A stretch of DNA of 64,000 nt from Tenacibaculum lutimaris (GTDB lineage Bacteria > Bacteroidota > Bacteroidia > Flavobacteriales > Flavobacteriaceae), in assembly GCF_003610735.1 (NCBI RefSeq), contig NZ_RAQM01000009.1, forward strand, positions 259,194 to 323,193. The letters are read 5' to 3'. Positions within the stretch are counted from its first letter, which is position 1; the number at the start of each line of letters is the position of its first letter. A model generated the notes under the pieces. That model saw only the letters and a program-made list of their open reading frames with translations. It made no database searches and had not been told where the DNA came from. A program made the position numbers and the translations under genes. Positions 38,231-46,075 of the stretch are shown piece by piece.

Positions 38231-38761
38231 TTATTTCTCAGGAACTCTTTCAAGTATCAAATAACCTTCTTCATTTACAAAACTTTTAATATTTACATCT
38301 TTTAAAAACTTCACAAATCTTTCTTGTATTTCATCACTCTTAAAGTGAAGTCTAATGATTTCTCTTTCATATTTATGATCAAAAAATATGTTGCCAAAAT
38401 TAAATATAGGGTCATCAATTCCTCCATAGAATATTTGTACAACATTAAGTACATCAAATCTATTTATAAACTTTCTTTTTTTTATTCCTTCTCTAATTCC
38501 TTCTATTGTTGGGAGTGCTTTTTTAGGTAACAATTTTTGCGGAAAAAACAAAGGGTGTATCTCTTCAAACTGCTTAGTTTCTTTTTCAATACGAAAAATA
38601 GCATGTCTTTCGGGAACAACACGATCATCATGCCCGTTTTCTTGTAATTCTTTCGTTGTTCTAATAACATACAAATACTTTTCATCTTGATAAGTATCTC
38701 CTATTATATCCTCTTCTATAAAAAAGTCTTTTAATAATATTTCTAACGCTTCAATTGTCAT
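38231..38761 (-). CDS. Candidate immunity protein, tandem paralogue 3
   Basis: A 176-aa cytosolic protein, paralogous to the two genes upstream (38771-39313 and 39323-39868). Shared features are the start MTIEALEILLKD, a Y-x-D/E-E-x-Y-x-Y-V/A motif, DDR, then EGIRKG/GIVKR-like KKRKFINRFDVLNV and a C-terminal GYLILERVPEK. It is the most divergent of the three. In cassettes of this kind, tandem immunity paralogues protect against variant toxins. No family name recognised; function inferred from context. Confidence 0.6.
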   Translation of the reverse strand: MTIEALEILLKDFFIEEDIIGDTYQDEKYLYVIRTTKELQENGHDDRVVPERHAIFRIEKETKQFEEIHPLFFPQKLLPKKALPTIEGIREGIKKRKFINRFDVLNVVQIFYGGIDDPIFNFGNIFFDHKYEREIIRLHFKSDEIQERFVKFLKDVNIKSFVNEEGYLILERVPEK

Positions 38762-38770
38762 ATTACCTCT

Positions 38771-39313
38771 TTAAGACTGCTTTGGAACTCTTGTTATAAA
38801 TAACCAACCATCATCTGTTAACTCACAATCTACATTTATAACTTCAAGAAAAGATATAAGTTTATCTCTGACTTCTTCATCTTTAAACTGTAAACTAATA
38901 ATATCTGTAGTCTCTCTTTTCAAATCTTCTAGAACTTTTCCAAAATTAAATTTTGAATCATCTTTTTCTTTAAATTTAATTTTACAAAAATTATACGTAT
39001 CATTAAAATTTACATACTGCCTTTTTACAATACCTTTAGCAATACTATCAATAGTCCGTTCAACACGATTTTTATCATAATAATGTGAAGGTACATCCCT
39101 ATTAGAAACCCTTTTAAACTCTTTATTTTTTTTATTTACTCTTATTGGACCAGGTCCTCCAACTTTTCCATACCTGTCATCAAAGTCTATCCCTCTTAAT
39201 TTTTCTAATTTTGTAAATGCATAAATGTAGGTTTCATCTTCATAGGTATCGTATATGTATTCATCTTTTGGAATCATGTCCTTTAATAATATTCCTAGTT
39301 CTTCAATTGTCAT
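38771..39313 (-). CDS. Candidate immunity protein, tandem paralogue 2
   Basis: A 180-aa paralogue of its two neighbours: MTIEELGILLKDMIPKDEYI, YEDETYIYAFTKLEKLRGID, DDRYGKVGGPGPIRV, IVKRQYVNFNDTYNF, DGWLFITRVPKQS. It is closest to the upstream copy (39323-39868). Its boundary DNA (the spacer and the start codon region) is repeated almost base for base between the copies, showing recent tandem duplication. No export signal. Presumed immunity protein for the papain-like toxin encoded upstream or for its relatives. Confidence 0.6.
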   Translation of the reverse strand: MTIEELGILLKDMIPKDEYIYDTYEDETYIYAFTKLEKLRGIDFDDRYGKVGGPGPIRVNKKNKEFKRVSNRDVPSHYYDKNRVERTIDSIAKGIVKRQYVNFNDTYNFCKIKFKEKDDSKFNFGKVLEDLKRETTDIISLQFKDEEVRDKLISFLEVINVDCELTDDGWLFITRVPKQS

Positions 39314-39322
39314 ATTACCTCT

Positions 39323-39868
39323 TTAAGACTGCTCCGGGACTCTTGTTATGACTAACCAACCATCATCTTCTACCTTACATTTTACATTGAGAACTTCTAA
39401 AAAGGAAATAAACTTATCTCTTAGTTCTTTTATTTTAAAATTAACCTTGATGAATTCTTTTTCAAACTTATAATCATAAAATACTTTTCCATAATCAAAA
39501 TACTCATCCCTCTCTCCTTTATAATAGATTTCAACAAAACTTAACATATCCCCTTTATTTACATATTGTCTTTTTATAATCCCTTTAGCAATACTATCAA
39601 TCGTAGGTTCAACATAATATTTTTTATGCAATTCCGAAGGCACATCCATAAAATGAATTCTTTTGAACTCTTTAGTTTGTTTATCCACTAATATTGGTCC
39701 TAGCCCCCCTACGATTGCATATCTATCATCATAATCTATACCTTTTAATGTCTTTAATTTAGTAAACACATATATATAATCCTTATCCTCATATGTCTTA
39801 TAAATATATTTACCTTCTTCAATGATATCTTTTAATAATATTTCTAATTTCTCTATGGTCATAATCAA
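39323..39868 (-). CDS. Candidate immunity protein, tandem paralogue 1
   Basis: A 181-aa cytosolic protein, the first gene after the 1593-aa toxin-like protein (7 bp after its stop), so it is the likeliest cognate immunity protein. Features are MTIEKLEILLKDIIEEGKYI, YEDKDYIYVFTKLKTLKGID, DDRYAIVGGLGPILV, IIKRQYVNKGDMLSF, DGWLVITRVPEQS. Two ATGs (39868 and 39862) are close together; the second matches the paralogues' start. The family is not recognised. The role is inferred from position and size. Confidence 0.65.
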   Translation of the reverse strand: MIMTIEKLEILLKDIIEEGKYIYKTYEDKDYIYVFTKLKTLKGIDYDDRYAIVGGLGPILVDKQTKEFKRIHFMDVPSELHKKYYVEPTIDSIAKGIIKRQYVNKGDMLSFVEIYYKGERDEYFDYGKVFYDYKFEKEFIKVNFKIKELRDKFISFLEVLNVKCKVEDDGWLVITRVPEQS

Positions 39869-39875
39869 AACTTAT

Positions 39876-42800
39876 TTATTTACATATTACACGTTTTGCA
39901 CTTTGTAAGTTTGCTATTTTGGTTCTAATACTTACAGGTATATTTGGGCTTCTTTCCATGGTTTCCCATACCTTAAATAAAAGTGGATCCTTATTAAACT
40001 CTGATAATATTTCTACTTTATTATCAAACTCTCTTACAAATTGCTGTAATTTTGTATATGGTAATCCTTCTAAAGTATTAAGAAACTCTTTGGGCATGTT
40101 ATCTACCCATACATGTATCTCTTTAGGTAAATCTCGTTTTAAAATATTTCTAGATATATATGTATGGTCTTTATATAAGATTTCAAATATTTCAGTAGAA
40201 ATAAAATATTTATTTATAGTATTCTTATCATACCTTGCTCCGTTTTGTATATCGATAATTTCCCATTCCCTATTTGCCATTCTCCTAGCATTAAAAGCAT
40301 GGTGTGAAGCAAATTCTTCTATCTCAGACTTTCTTATAGATCCTATAAGGATAACACTTTCTTGATGAATACCATTTAATTTTGTTATTAAATCATCAAA
40401 ATTAAATGCTGTGCTAGTTTTTACATTATCAAACCCAAATACATCATTAATCAATTTATTTATCTCTTCTGGAGCAACACCTGCATGGTACTTTTTGGCT
40501 ATTTCTTCAATAACTTCATTCGTACCTTTTGTAAATTCATTTTGGTATTTAACAGCACAAGTAAAACAATTGTGATTAAGCTTATTAGGATTATGAATAT
40601 CTCTCAACGCCAGTAACTCATCTACTTGTAGTTTTATAATGTCTTCTCTAAGTCCTCCAACTAAACTAAGATATATTTCACCATCATCAAGGTTTTTAAC
40701 AACACTTATGTTCTTAATTCCTTTAGAACCCGCTGTAGTTTCTACTAACACATTTTTAATGGTAGCTAGCTCTTCTGTATTTGTGATACCAGATGGTAAG
40801 AGTCTCTTGGAGTCTGAAAGTACTAATACATTACTTGAATTAAACTCCAAAGTTCCTAGGTTTACTTTTGAGCTTCCATTTGTATATACTAACGATGGCT
40901 TAAAATCAACCCCTGAAGCTTCTATATCAATAATAGTAGGGGCTCCTTTTTTAAACTCTGTTGCTAACTTTGTTCTAAATTTAAAATATGTTCTGTAGTT
41001 AATTAATTTTGAAACAGGATCTAATTTTTGCGGGTTTTTATACTTTAAAACATAAAGCATCTCATCTAATACCTTAATAACTTCTTCTTTTTTCGCCGTA
41101 CTTTCAATCGCATGGAATGCATCAACTGCATTATTTAAGTTCTCAGATTTTAGTATTGTTCTATTTTGCTGAATTGCCCCAGCAAAGTTATCTATCGTAT
41201 TGATAAATCCTTTACCAGCTCTTCCTAGCCCTATAATAGCGTCTGGTAAATCTTTTAAGCTATAAATAGCAAATGCTGCATCCCAATATGCTAACTCTTC
41301 TTGTAAACCAGTATCTATTAACTCTTGCCTATTTACCGTTACATAAATATCTATAAGATTTGCTGCAACCTCAACATTTACTACAAATGGGGCTAAACTT
41401 GCACCAAAAGTACTTGGGGCAGCAGCTATAGCTATAATATTTCCTACAACTCTAGCTACAGCCATATTCTGATCATCATCTACACTATCATCTAACCAAT
41501 GAATAAATATTGCGGGTACTTTTAAACCTGTTCCTTTTTTGAATTGATGAGTTTTATATGAACTATCTTCTCTAAAATGTACATATACATATTCAAGTGG
41601 AGAATAACTATCTTTTATAATTTCGTGTCCATACCTATATAACTCTAAATTAATTTTATTATCGGTAAACTCAGTATCTAAGTAATAATTATCTCCTCTC
41701 TGTGCGCTTTTAATCCAACTTTCCCTGAAATATGGAATATAGTTATGTGATTTATTTATTGGTTTTATATACTTAACTTCATTATAATTTGTACCTGCTA
41801 AGTAATCAACTTCTGCATATTCTATAAAAGCCTCTTCATTGATTCCTGAAGTGTCTCCTAATTCTACTTTCCATGAACAAATAGTAAATACAAAATTTGC
41901 TAACTCTTCTACTTTTACAAAATTATCAAGCGCTGTAAAAGCATTTTTTAACACTTCTGGTTTTGATTCAAAAAACGCAACTAAGTCAGCCTGATCTTGT
42001 GACCTATTATCTAAATTTGAAATAATGCTAGCAAAAACTTTTTCTGTTTTGTTACCCCAATCGTCTTCTTTAGCATCAGATAATTTTGTAAGAATATCTG
42101 TTCTATGTTTTATTCTATCACTTTCTTTTTTATTTACATATTCAGTATATAAATTCAGAAAATCAGGAATAATATCTTCATCTAATCTCTTAATTGATTT
42201 CCAGAATAACTTATAATCATCTTGGGTTAAAGTAATTAAGGCATCCTTTTTATCTCCTTCTCTAACAAACTTTACAAGCTTTAATATTTGTTCGTCAAAT
42301 TTATTCTCAACTCCTTTTCCTTTCTCATAGTGTGTTTCTCCATTAACTGATAGTAAAAGTTCTACAGCTGTCTCTCTTTGATTAGGGTTTATATAGTTCT
42401 TAATTTGTTCAGTAGTAAGCTGTTTTAAAATTTCATTAATTCTAACTGATTCTACAGCTACAAGAGATGGTGTAGTTACTTTAACAGTTGCTAATAAATT
42501 ATGGAGCTCTTCAATTAAACTATCTCTTTCTTTAGAAAAAGAGTTAATTAAATCTATATAAGTCTCTTTTAACTTATCAATATTCAATTCTTTAAAAATA
42601 TCTGTATAGCTTTTTCCTCCATACTTTTGTTTAAAAAACGATTTAAATAATTCTGGTTGTGCATTGTTTAAAACAGCATACTTTGCTAAAATTGCATGCT
42701 TATCTGTCCAACTAAAATCTTTTAATATTGGATTCACATATTCAGCTTGTAACTCAAATTGAGAGTTAAAAGGAATCTCTTTGTAAGTATACGACTTTGA

Positions 42801-44657
42801 AGGTTTTGGGTTTGATTTATAACCACTAAAAAACTTGGAAATACTGGTATAGTCATCTAGTAAATTAAACGTAATTTGTTCTCCTGTTTTAGGTGAAAAA
42901 CTTAAATCCTGTCTAGGAATTTTAATCAACTGATAACCCGATTCTATTGTTCCGCTTAAATTATAAGGATCATTATACTTTGTAGTATAATGAGGAATCA
43001 GTGCGATTACTTTCCCTTCTTCAAACTTATTATAATCCTTTTCTTCTTTTTCCGTTCCGTAAAAATGACCATCTCCTAGAGATTTAAAACCTTTATATGT
43101 AAAGGTTAAATCTCCTTTTGCTATATCCGATAGTACGCTACTTCTTGTAACTTCTGCCTTAAAAGTAACATCATTTATATTAAATTTTATTAATGCTCCA
43201 ACTGGATACTCAATAAACTTGTCAAAATTATCTAAACCAGTACTAAACGTAAGTTCTTTTACTCCTTTAGGTAGTGTTATATAACTACCATTAAGAGTCA
43301 TAAAAGTAAGTGTCTTTTTATCTGAATTTACAAATTCTTTTGGAATACTTGAAACTACAGTACTTTGCCCCTCACTATCTCTATCAAAAACCCCTATACG
43401 TAGTTTAGGGTTATGTATGGCTTGCCAGTGTACAAAAGGAAGTTTTGTTCCGTCTTTATAATCAAGTAACCAATTGGTAGCTTTTTGCGCATATTGATAA
43501 CTCTGTGAAGAGAAGGGGTGCTTTAACTGGAAGGCTCCGTGCCCTAACTCGTGAGCAGCAGTTAATGCTGCACAGTTTGCAGTTGAACAGTTGGTCGTAT
43601 ACACATACCCAAACTGTCTACCTAATGGCATTAAACCTTTTTCGCTAGAAGAAGAAGGTGTTTTATCTGTTACAATCAAATAATAAGCATCTTGCTGGTA
43701 TTGTGGATGCTGCTTTAGCTTATTATTTATTTGACGTTGTTGTTCGGTATACTGAGCTGCAAAACCACTTTCTCCACTTTCTATAGTACCATTTGGAATT
43801 AAAGCTTCTAAATCGTCTTTAAAATCGTTAATTTCAGTAATGGTAAGGTTTACCATTGCTTGTTGATATATGTTTTGTAACGATTCTTTTATTGTATGTA
43901 CATTAGTATTAGAGGTATTTACTACTACTACTTTTACGTTTTTAGGAGTTGCTTGATATTGTATAAATGCTCCTGCAACCTCGTACTTAGTTCCTTGTTT
44001 TACTAAAGCTTGGGTTTCTATTTCGGCATCATCAAAAACACCTTTTAATTGTAAGGTATAAGAAGTAGCTGTACTGTCTATTTTTGTAATCGCTACTCCT
44101 TCTTTTGTTTTAAAAACAATGTCTTGAGGTTTAATTTTGCTATCTGTAATAGCTAAATTCGCTACAATAGTTTCTGTATCGTTTTTTGCAACAGCTTTAT
44201 AAGGAACATAATAATTGTTACCTAATTTTTTGTATAAATCTTTCGTAGCATTATGGCTACTTTCGTAAGTGTCAAATCCATATTTACTATTAGGTGCTTT
44301 TGTAAAGGTAACTAGTACCCCTTTGGCTGATATGGCAGTAGCTTGACCGTTGCTATTAACACCATTGGTGTTTTCAGGGTTGCTAGCACCTCCTTCGGCT
44401 ACTGTTCCTTCGTTGCTAACATTTCCTTGTTCATCAACTGTCCAAACCTGTCCATTACTATCAGTAATTACAGTATCTTCACCCCCCAGTAATTCTACTA
44501 CTTCTCCGTTTTCTCCTATAACTAATATATCTCCATTCGGATCTATCTGCACATCTGAAATAACAATAGTAAGAGTAGATAACTCTTGCCCGAAAACTAT
44601 TCCTTGTGAAAGTAGAAATAGTAAGAGTGAAATTATATGTAAATTCTTTTTTAGCAA
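39876..44657 (-). CDS. Large secreted zincin protein with papain-like C-terminal toxin domain
   Basis: A protein of about 1593 aa. No ATG fits. I use the TTG at 44657, which directly precedes the signal peptide (KKNLHIISLLLFLLSQGIVF). At about 370 lies a zincin site HELGHGAFQLKH (His369, Glu370, His373, His380), followed by LLDYKDGTKLPFVHWQAIHN, a metallopeptidase type seen in Bacteroidota polymorphic toxins, perhaps for self-processing. The long middle is alpha/beta of unknown fold. The C-terminus has a papain-like toxin pattern: NCFTCA (Cys1364), SHHAFNARR (His1452/1453) and IIDIQNG (Asp1469), as in Tox-PL domains. About 100 residues follow with a W-rich helical end. No T9SS sorting domain. 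Three candidate immunity genes follow. Confidence 0.75.
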   Translation of the reverse strand: MLKKNLHIISLLLFLLSQGIVFGQELSTLTIVISDVQIDPNGDILVIGENGEVVELLGGEDTVITDSNGQVWTVDEQGNVSNEGTVAEGGASNPENTNGVNSNGQATAISAKGVLVTFTKAPNSKYGFDTYESSHNATKDLYKKLGNNYYVPYKAVAKNDTETIVANLAITDSKIKPQDIVFKTKEGVAITKIDSTATSYTLQLKGVFDDAEIETQALVKQGTKYEVAGAFIQYQATPKNVKVVVVNTSNTNVHTIKESLQNIYQQAMVNLTITEINDFKDDLEALIPNGTIESGESGFAAQYTEQQRQINNKLKQHPQYQQDAYYLIVTDKTPSSSSEKGLMPLGRQFGYVYTTNCSTANCAALTAAHELGHGAFQLKHPFSSQSYQYAQKATNWLLDYKDGTKLPFVHWQAIHNPKLRIGVFDRDSEGQSTVVSSIPKEFVNSDKKTLTFMTLNGSYITLPKGVKELTFSTGLDNFDKFIEYPVGALIKFNINDVTFKAEVTRSSVLSDIAKGDLTFTYKGFKSLGDGHFYGTEKEEKDYNKFEEGKVIALIPHYTTKYNDPYNLSGTIESGYQLIKIPRQDLSFSPKTGEQITFNLLDDYTSISKFFSGYKSNPKPSKSYTYKEIPFNSQFELQAEYVNPILKDFSWTDKHAILAKYAVLNNAQPELFKSFFKQKYGGKSYTDIFKELNIDKLKETYIDLINSFSKERDSLIEELHNLLATVKVTTPSLVAVESVRINEILKQLTTEQIKNYINPNQRETAVELLLSVNGETHYEKGKGVENKFDEQILKLVKFVREGDKKDALITLTQDDYKLFWKSIKRLDEDIIPDFLNLYTEYVNKKESDRIKHRTDILTKLSDAKEDDWGNKTEKVFASIISNLDNRSQDQADLVAFFESKPEVLKNAFTALDNFVKVEELANFVFTICSWKVELGDTSGINEEAFIEYAEVDYLAGTNYNEVKYIKPINKSHNYIPYFRESWIKSAQRGDNYYLDTEFTDNKINLELYRYGHEIIKDSYSPLEYVYVHFREDSSYKTHQFKKGTGLKVPAIFIHWLDDSVDDDQNMAVARVVGNIIAIAAAPSTFGASLAPFVVNVEVAANLIDIYVTVNRQELIDTGLQEELAYWDAAFAIYSLKDLPDAIIGLGRAGKGFINTIDNFAGAIQQNRTILKSENLNNAVDAFHAIESTAKKEEVIKVLDEMLYVLKYKNPQKLDPVSKLINYRTYFKFRTKLATEFKKGAPTIIDIEASGVDFKPSLVYTNGSSKVNLGTLEFNSSNVLVLSDSKRLLPSGITNTEELATIKNVLVETTAGSKGIKNISVVKNLDDGEIYLSLVGGLREDIIKLQVDELLALRDIHNPNKLNHNCFTCAVKYQNEFTKGTNEVIEEIAKKYHAGVAPEEINKLINDVFGFDNVKTSTAFNFDDLITKLNGIHQESVILIGSIRKSEIEEFASHHAFNARRMANREWEIIDIQNGARYDKNTINKYFISTEIFEILYKDHTYISRNILKRDLPKEIHVWVDNMPKEFLNTLEGLPYTKLQQFVREFDNKVEILSEFNKDPLLFKVWETMERSPNIPVSIRTKIANLQSAKRVICK

Positions 44658-44684
44658 ATTACTCGTCTCTATAATATTTAAAAT

Positions 44685-44726
44685 AAATCTTTGAAACAAT
44701 ATTTTAAGAACAATAAACTTTTACAC
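44685..44726 (-). repeat. Decayed third copy of the toxin-cassette linker
   Basis: Immediately after the second immunity gene the minus strand reads gtttattgttcttaaaatat..., which aligns with the 42-bp linker behind the first immunity gene with several transitions and a one-base insertion. The Gln codon of the linker has become a stop. It lies just before the start of the 1593-aa gene. Confidence 0.5.
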
Positions 44727-45167
44727 TATTTCTCCGTTTTCTAAATCTTTTCGTGTAATTATTGTTTTATCATTAACTAATAAGTATGCATCTAAATTTT
44801 CAGCCATTTCTATAAAAATTCTTAAATCTTCTAACCTTGGAGTTCGTGCAAATTGAATTTTAATGTAATTCAAATCTTCATAAAAAGTGACACCTATATT
44901 ATAACTATCCTTTTTTTGATTAAATTCTGAATAACAAACACCTTTATTTAATGTTGATAAAATTTTATATTTTACCCTGTCAGAAAAGTCATTAATATTT
45001 TTAAGGGTTTCTTTGCCTTCTTTTGTATATTCATTCCAAATAAAAATATCTTGGTTGTTATCTATAAATTCAACCCATTTTTCATAATCTAAAGGTTCTA
45101 AATTTGTATTTGCTTTTGGTCTTTTATCTTTAGCAATTGTAAAACGTGTTCCTTTTGTAAATTTCAT
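44721..45167 (-). CDS. Candidate immunity protein, paralogue of the 45630 gene
   Basis: A 148-aa cytosolic protein, clearly paralogous to the product of 45630-46073: both share YEKWVEFIDNNQD-FIW, then FIEMAE-LDAYLL and the C-terminal TIITRKDLENGEIV. The 3' ends of the two genes are nearly identical at the DNA level. It follows the orphan toxin tip (45175-45579) by 7 bp, just as its paralogue follows the full-length toxin, so it should be the immunity protein matched to the orphan tip. Family not recognised. Confidence 0.7.
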   Translation of the reverse strand: MKFTKGTRFTIAKDKRPKANTNLEPLDYEKWVEFIDNNQDIFIWNEYTKEGKETLKNINDFSDRVKYKILSTLNKGVCYSEFNQKKDSYNIGVTFYEDLNYIKIQFARTPRLEDLRIFIEMAENLDAYLLVNDKTIITRKDLENGEIV

Positions 45168-45174
45168 TTTTGTT

Positions 45175-45579
45175 CTATTTAATATAATCTTCTAGTGTTT
45201 TTATTTCAAAGTCTATATCTGGATATTCAGTTTTTAATTTATTTATCCATTCAGTCTTTAAATTGTCAGTAATATTAGCTTTTTTCATATAAATGTGAAT
45301 TTCAGCTTTTTCAAAAAACATATTTAGCTTGTTATTAGGGTCTGACAGACCTTTACTACTTAAACCATCTCTTAAAAATTTAATATTCTTTTGGATAGAA
45401 GGGTATTTTAACCAAGTATCTACATTGGTTTGTATTGTAGTTTTCATTGAAACGGCAGTAGAAGCATCAATTACGTTTCCTTTCTTTATTCCCTTATAAA
45501 AATCAATTCCTTTTACATTAAAAGAAATTTCTCCTGTATGAAACCAACCTTTTGATTTAGTATAACGATATTTCTCCAT
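45175..45579 (-). CDS. Orphan toxin tip, paralogue of the C-terminus of the 46076 protein
   Basis: A 134-aa reading frame without signal peptide, homologous to the last ~134 residues of the TANFOR-like toxin: RYTKSKGWFHTGEISFNVKG, VSMKTTIQTNVDTWLKYPSI, AEIHIYMKKANITDNLKTEW and the end TLEDYIK. The frame stays open upstream through the linker residues YYPQIFFERKLFED (to 45624), which are identical to the full toxin, up to the stop of the immunity gene. The ATG at 45579 is the same Met found inside the linker region of the full protein. So this is a displaced toxin domain, usable by recombination into the full gene rather than secreted by itself. The SMKTT segment may belong to a nuclease-like fold, with low certainty. 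Confidence 0.75.
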   Translation of the reverse strand: MEKYRYTKSKGWFHTGEISFNVKGIDFYKGIKKGNVIDASTAVSMKTTIQTNVDTWLKYPSIQKNIKFLRDGLSSKGLSDPNNKLNMFFEKAEIHIYMKKANITDNLKTEWINKLKTEYPDIDFEIKTLEDYIK

Positions 45580-45583
45580 AATG

Positions 45584-45625
45584 TCTTCAAAAAGCTTTCT
45601 TTCAAAAAATATTTGAGGATAGTAA
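45584..45625 (-). repeat. 42-bp linker repeat, orphan copy
   Basis: Identical over 42 bp to 46485-46526. It encodes YYPQIFFERKLFED and begins directly after the stop of the upstream immunity gene. Confidence 0.85.
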
Positions 45626-45629
45626 ACTT

Positions 45630-46073
45630 TTACACTATTTCTCCGTTGTCTAAATCTTCTCGTGTAATTATTTTTGTGCCATCAATTAATAAATAAGCTT
45701 CTAAGTATTCTGCCATTTCAATAAAAATTTCAACATCTCTTCTTTTAGGCTTGTTTTCAAACTTAATTATAATAATTCCAAATTCTTTATGGTAGAGAAT
45801 TCGGGTTTCATAATATTCTTCTTTTTCGTTATAATTTGAATGAGCTTTAGTTTTACTTATACTGCTTAAAGGGACTCTAAAATTTTTAGGCACTTTATCC
45901 ATATTTTCCCTAAGATGGATTCCACTTTTTGTGTTTTCATCCCAAATAAAGTAATCTTGATTATTGTCTATAAATTCAACCCATTTTTTGTAGTCAACTT
46001 TAATTTTAACATCGTTAACCCATTCGTATTTCTCTTTGGCTATTTCAATATTTCGTATTTTATTTAGTTTCAT
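45630..46073 (-). CDS. Candidate immunity protein for the TANFOR-like toxin
   Basis: A 147-aa cytosolic protein starting 2 bp after the toxin stop. It is rich in Lys, Glu, Ile and Trp (YKKWVEFIDNNQDYFIWDEN, KEFGIIIIKFENKPKRRDVE, FIEMAEYLEAYLLIDGTKII). No family is recognised. Tight coupling to the toxin gene and a paralogue placed the same way behind the orphan tip (44721-45167) make it the presumed cognate immunity protein. Its stop codon directly abuts the orphan linker. Confidence 0.7.
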   Translation of the reverse strand: MKLNKIRNIEIAKEKYEWVNDVKIKVDYKKWVEFIDNNQDYFIWDENTKSGIHLRENMDKVPKNFRVPLSSISKTKAHSNYNEKEEYYETRILYHKEFGIIIIKFENKPKRRDVEIFIEMAEYLEAYLLIDGTKIITREDLDNGEIV

Positions 46074-46075
46074 AA

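Noticed and set aside
37632..38264. 210-aa plus-strand frame opposite the short toxin gene
   Set aside because: Antisense shadow. The minus strand has a signal peptide, a pretoxin-like linker and tight coupling to an immunity candidate.
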